A program made the translations under genes and the position numbers. Below, piece by piece: positions 61,091 through 63,893 of a stretch of 63,893 bases of DNA. The notes beneath the pieces were generated by a model. It worked only from the letters and a program-made list of their open reading frames with translations, had not been told where the DNA came from and searched no databases. The stretch comes from Streptomyces huiliensis (GTDB lineage Bacteria; Actinomycetota; Actinomycetes; Streptomycetales; Streptomycetaceae): contig NZ_JAIQLH010000045.1 in assembly GCF_020037025.1 (NCBI RefSeq), positions 1 through 63,893 on the forward strand, in the 5' to 3' direction. The number at the start of each line of letters is the position of its first letter. Within the stretch, counting starts at the first letter, position 1.

Positions 61091-61097
61091 TTCCCCC

Positions 61098-63719
61098 GTG
61101 ACCGAGAACACTCAGCAGCAACACGACAGCGTCCCCGAACTGCCGACCCAGTACGCGCCGGCCGAAGTAGAGGGGCCGCTGTACGAGCGCTGGGTAGAGC
61201 GGGGCTACTTCACGGCCGACGCGACGAGCGACAAGAAGCCGTACACGATCGTCATCCCCCCGCCCAACGTCACCGGCTCCCTCCACCTGGGCCACGCCTT
61301 CCAGCACACGCTGATGGACGCCCTCACCCGCCGCAAGCGGATGCAGGGCTACGAGGCGCTGTGGCTGCCGGGCATGGACCACGCCGGCATCGCCACGCAG
61401 AACAAGGTCGAGCAGCAGCTCGCCGAGGAGGGCAAGTCCCGCCACGACCTCGGCCGGGAGGCGTTCGTCGACCGCGTCTGGCAGTGGAAGGAGGAGTACG
61501 GCGGCAAGATCCTCGGCCAGATGCGCCGGCTCGGCGACGGCGTCGACTGGTCGCGCGAGCGCTTCACCATGGACGAGGGCCTCTCCAAGGCCGTCCAGAC
61601 GATCTTCAAGAAGCTCTACGACGACGAGCTGATCTACCGCGCCGAGCGCATCATCAACTGGTGCCCCCGCTGCCTCACGGCCATCTCCGACATCGAGGTG
61701 GAGTACCAGGAGGACGACGGCGAGCTCGTCTCCATCCGGTACGGCGAGGGGGACGAGTCGCTGGTCGTTGCCACCACCCGCGCCGAGACGATGCTGGGTG
61801 ACACGGCCGTCGCCGTCCACCCGGAGGACGAGCGGTACGCGCACCTCGTCGGCAAGCAGATCAAGCTGCCGCTGACGGACCGCACGATCCCCGTCGTCGC
61901 CGACACGCATGTCGACCCGGAGTTCGGCACCGGTGCCGTCAAGGTGACCCCGGCGCACGACCCCAACGACTTCGCCATCGGCCAGCGGCACGACCTGCCG
62001 TCGATGACGGTCATGGACGAGCGCGGCGTCATCACCGTGCACGGCCCGTTCCTCGGCCTGGACCGCTTCGAGGCCCGGTCGGCGATCGTCGGCGCGCTGC
62101 GCGAGCAGGGCCGGATCGTCGCCGAGAAGCGCCCGTACGTCCACTCCGTCGGCCACTGCTCGCGCTGCAGCACGACCGTCGAGCCGCGGCTGTCGATGCA
62201 GTGGTGGGTCAAGGTCGGTCCGCTGGCACAGGCCGCCGGCGACGCCGTCCGCGACGGCCGGGTGAAGATCCACCCGGAGGACATGTCGAAGCGCTACTTC
62301 GACTGGGTCGACAACATGCACGACTGGTGCATCTCGCGCCAGCTGTGGTGGGGCCACCGCATCCCGGTCTGGTACGGCCCCGAGGGCCAGGTCGTCTGCG
62401 TCGGCCCGGACGAGGAGCCGCCGTCCGGCGAGGGCTGGCACCAGGACACCGACGTTCTCGACACCTGGTTCTCCTCCGGCCTGTGGCCGTTCTCCACGCT
62501 CGGCTGGCCGGAGAAGACGCCGGACCTGGCGAAGTTCTACGCCACCGACGTCCTGCTCACCGGCCACGACATCATCTTCTTCTGGGTCGCCCGGATGATG
62601 ATGTTCGGCCTCTACGCGATGGACGGCGTCGCGCCGTTCCACACCATCGCCCTCACCGGCCTGGTGCGCGACGAGCGCGGCAAGAAGATGTCCAAGTCCT
62701 TCGGCAACGTCGTCGACCCGCTGGACTGGATGGACCAGTACGGCTCCGACGCCGTCCGGTTCACCCTGGCCAAGGGCGCCAACCCCGGTACCGACGTGCC
62801 GATCGGCGAGGACTGGGTCCAGGCGTCCCGCAACTTCGCCAACAAGATCTGGAACGCGACGCGGTTCGCGCTGATGAACGGCGCCACCGTCGAGGGCGAG
62901 CTCCCGGCCGCCGAGCGGCTGTCGGCGACCGACCGGTGGATCCTCTCCCGGCTGAACGCGACCGTCGCCGAGGTGGACGCGTACTACGAGGACTACCAGT
63001 TCGCCAAGGTGTCCGACGCCCTCTACCACTTCGCGTGGGACGAGGTCTTCGACTGGTACGTCGAGCTGTCCAAGACCACGTTCATGGGCGGCGGCGAGCA
63101 GGCGAAGGTGTCGGCCCGTGTCCTCGGCGAGGTCCTGGACGTCACCCTCAAGCTGCTCCACCCGATCGTCCCCTTCGTCACCGAGGCGCTGTGGACGACG
63201 CTCACCGGCAAGGAGTCGCTCGTCGTCGCCGAGTGGCCGAAGGACGGTGGGTTCCGCGACGCGGCGGCCGAGGCGGAGATCGAGAACCTCCAGCAGGTGA
63301 TCACCGAGGTCCGCCGGTTCCGTGCGGACCAGGGGCTCCAGCCGGGGCAGCGGGTGCCGGCGCGGCTCGGCCTGTCCGGTACCGCCCTTGCCGCGCATGA
63401 GGGTGCGATCCGGCAGCTGCTGCGTCTGCAGCCGGCCGGTGAGGAGTTCCAGGCGACCGCGAACCTCACCATCGGTGGGGCGACTGTCGCCCTGGACCTG
63501 TCCGGGACGATCGACGTCGAGGCGGAGCGGAAGCGGCTTGCCAAGGCGTTGGCGGCGGCTGAGAAGGAGAAGTCTCAGGCGACGGCCAAGCTTGGGAACG
63601 AGGCGTTCCTGGCGAAGGCCGCCGAGGCGGCCGTCGAGAAGATTCGCACTCGCCTTGCGAAGGCGGAGGCTGACATCGAGCGGATCAGCGCTCAGCTGGC
63701 GGCGCTGCCGGGCGCGTAG
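61098..63719 (+). CDS. valS: Valyl-tRNA synthetase
   Basis: An 873-residue class I synthetase that charges tRNA-Val. It has the HIGH motif as HLGH ([16 protein letters not shown]) and KMSKS in [16 protein letters not shown]. An editing (CP1) domain is present with the conserved [15 protein letters not shown] and [16 protein letters not shown]. The anticodon-binding helices and the C-terminal coiled coil ([17 protein letters not shown]...[16 protein letters not shown]) follow. GTG 61098 begins [10 protein letters not shown]. There is no Shine-Dalgarno sequence; a TAGAAT box seven bases upstream suggests leaderless translation. A GC-rich hairpin region follows the stop. Confidence 0.97.
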   Translation: MTENTQQQHDSVPELPTQYAPAEVEGPLYERWVERGYFTADATSDKKPYTIVIPPPNVTGSLHLGHAFQHTLMDALTRRKRMQGYEALWLPGMDHAGIATQNKVEQQLAEEGKSRHDLGREAFVDRVWQWKEEYGGKILGQMRRLGDGVDWSRERFTMDEGLSKAVQTIFKKLYDDELIYRAERIINWCPRCLTAISDIEVEYQEDDGELVSIRYGEGDESLVVATTRAETMLGDTAVAVHPEDERYAHLVGKQIKLPLTDRTIPVVADTHVDPEFGTGAVKVTPAHDPNDFAIGQRHDLPSMTVMDERGVITVHGPFLGLDRFEARSAIVGALREQGRIVAEKRPYVHSVGHCSRCSTTVEPRLSMQWWVKVGPLAQAAGDAVRDGRVKIHPEDMSKRYFDWVDNMHDWCISRQLWWGHRIPVWYGPEGQVVCVGPDEEPPSGEGWHQDTDVLDTWFSSGLWPFSTLGWPEKTPDLAKFYATDVLLTGHDIIFFWVARMMMFGLYAMDGVAPFHTIALTGLVRDERGKKMSKSFGNVVDPLDWMDQYGSDAVRFTLAKGANPGTDVPIGEDWVQASRNFANKIWNATRFALMNGATVEGELPAAERLSATDRWILSRLNATVAEVDAYYEDYQFAKVSDALYHFAWDEVFDWYVELSKTTFMGGGEQAKVSARVLGEVLDVTLKLLHPIVPFVTEALWTTLTGKESLVVAEWPKDGGFRDAAAEAEIENLQQVITEVRRFRADQGLQPGQRVPARLGLSGTALAAHEGAIRQLLRLQPAGEEFQATANLTIGGATVALDLSGTIDVEAERKRLAKALAAAEKEKSQATAKLGNEAFLAKAAEAAVEKIRTRLAKAEADIERISAQLAALPGA

Positions 63720-63732
63720 GCGCGTTCGGGGG

Positions 63733-63750
63733 CCCGCCCCTGGGGGCGGG
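63733..63750 (+). terminator. Terminator hairpin after valS
   Basis: 8-bp arms CCCGCCCC / GGGGCGGG, 13 bases past the stop; overlapping alternative pairings continue to about 63775. Confidence 0.6.
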
Positions 63751-63787
63751 ATGGGGATTGCCCCTGTCCCGCCCCTTCGCCGTTTCC

Positions 63788-63893
63788 TGGGGCTGCGCCC
63801 CAGCCCCCCGAAACCGCGCTCCGCGCGGTTGTCCTCAAACGCCGGACAGGCTGAAGTGGGCGCTCAGCCCCAATCCAGCCCGTCCGGCGTTTG
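63788..63893. repeat. Intergenic palindromic repeat element reaching the window edge
   Basis: A TGGGGCTGCGCCCCA hairpin is followed by GCTCCGCGCGGT and by 18-bp arms CAAACGCCGGACAGGCTG / CAGCCCGTCCGGCGTTTG (63836-63853, 63876-63893; one mismatch). From memory, this composite is a very common intergenic repeat in Streptomyces, often at gene ends. Confidence 0.75.

Noticed and set aside
60914..61097. T-box riboswitch upstream of valS
   Set aside because: No T-box core or specifier hairpin visible, and a -10 element sits directly before the start codon.

Overview
This is a high-GC actinobacterial chromosome segment, almost certainly from Streptomyces. Third codon positions are nearly all G or C, GTG and TTG starts are common, Tat and Sec exported enzymes are present, and the housekeeping block tRNA-Pro - tig - clpP1 - clpP2 - clpX - (array) - valS is typical of Streptomyces. 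From memory, the outer gene order (malQ, pepN, asd, S8 protease, second pepN, sodF, amino acid permeases, rpiB, tig-clp, valS) resembles the S. coelicolor core chromosome. I could not check this.

Layout. (1) 1-7.8 kb: start of an unidentified gene, 4-alpha-glucanotransferase (malQ), a small membrane protein, two DUF3592-like membrane paralogues and aminopeptidase N. (2) 7.8-19.4 kb: a giant TerD-like repeat protein, aspartate-semialdehyde dehydrogenase, a RelE/ParE-type toxin-antitoxin pair, a large secreted subtilase and a Tat-exported metallophosphoesterase. (3) 19.4-32.4 kb: a minus-strand type VII (ESX/WXG100-like) secretion cluster. In transcription order it reads two Esx-like proteins, a DUF6507-like protein, a polymorphic toxin with a low-GC tip, a candidate immunity gene and a decayed copy of it, a single-pass Pro-rich membrane protein, EccD, a MinD/ParA-like ATPase, a three-ATPase EccC and a DUF6177-like protein. 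EccB, EccE and a mycosin are not seen. (4) 32.5-38.8 kb: an AbiEi/DUF559-like protein, a second PepN, a mono-cysteine Rv2466c-like oxidoreductase, an unknown protein, and Fe superoxide dismutase with a Nur box. (5) 38.9-45.2 kb: three paralogous APC amino acid permeases enclosing bioY and a Uma2-like gene. (6) 45.4-50.8 kb: rpiB, a Nei-type glycosylase, a membrane PP2C phosphatase, a zinc-ribbon membrane protein, an acyltransferase and a 64-residue membrane protein. (7) 50.9-63.9 kb: tRNA-Gly, tRNA-Pro, tig, clpP1-clpP2-clpX with a ClgR-like box, an ATP-grasp gene, a tandem array of four paralogous exported-domain membrane proteins, and valS, possibly leaderless.

The most unusual parts are the type VII/toxin island, with its sharply AT-richer toxin tip and immunity remnant, and the eccC/DUF6177 junction, where a duplicated stop-start overlap plus 12-bp repeats has created a 27-codon coupled mini-cistron. 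The four-paralogue array between clpX and valS is also notable. Short tandem repeats of 9, 12, 18 and 21 bp, nearly all multiples of three and many inside genes, recur through the whole window.
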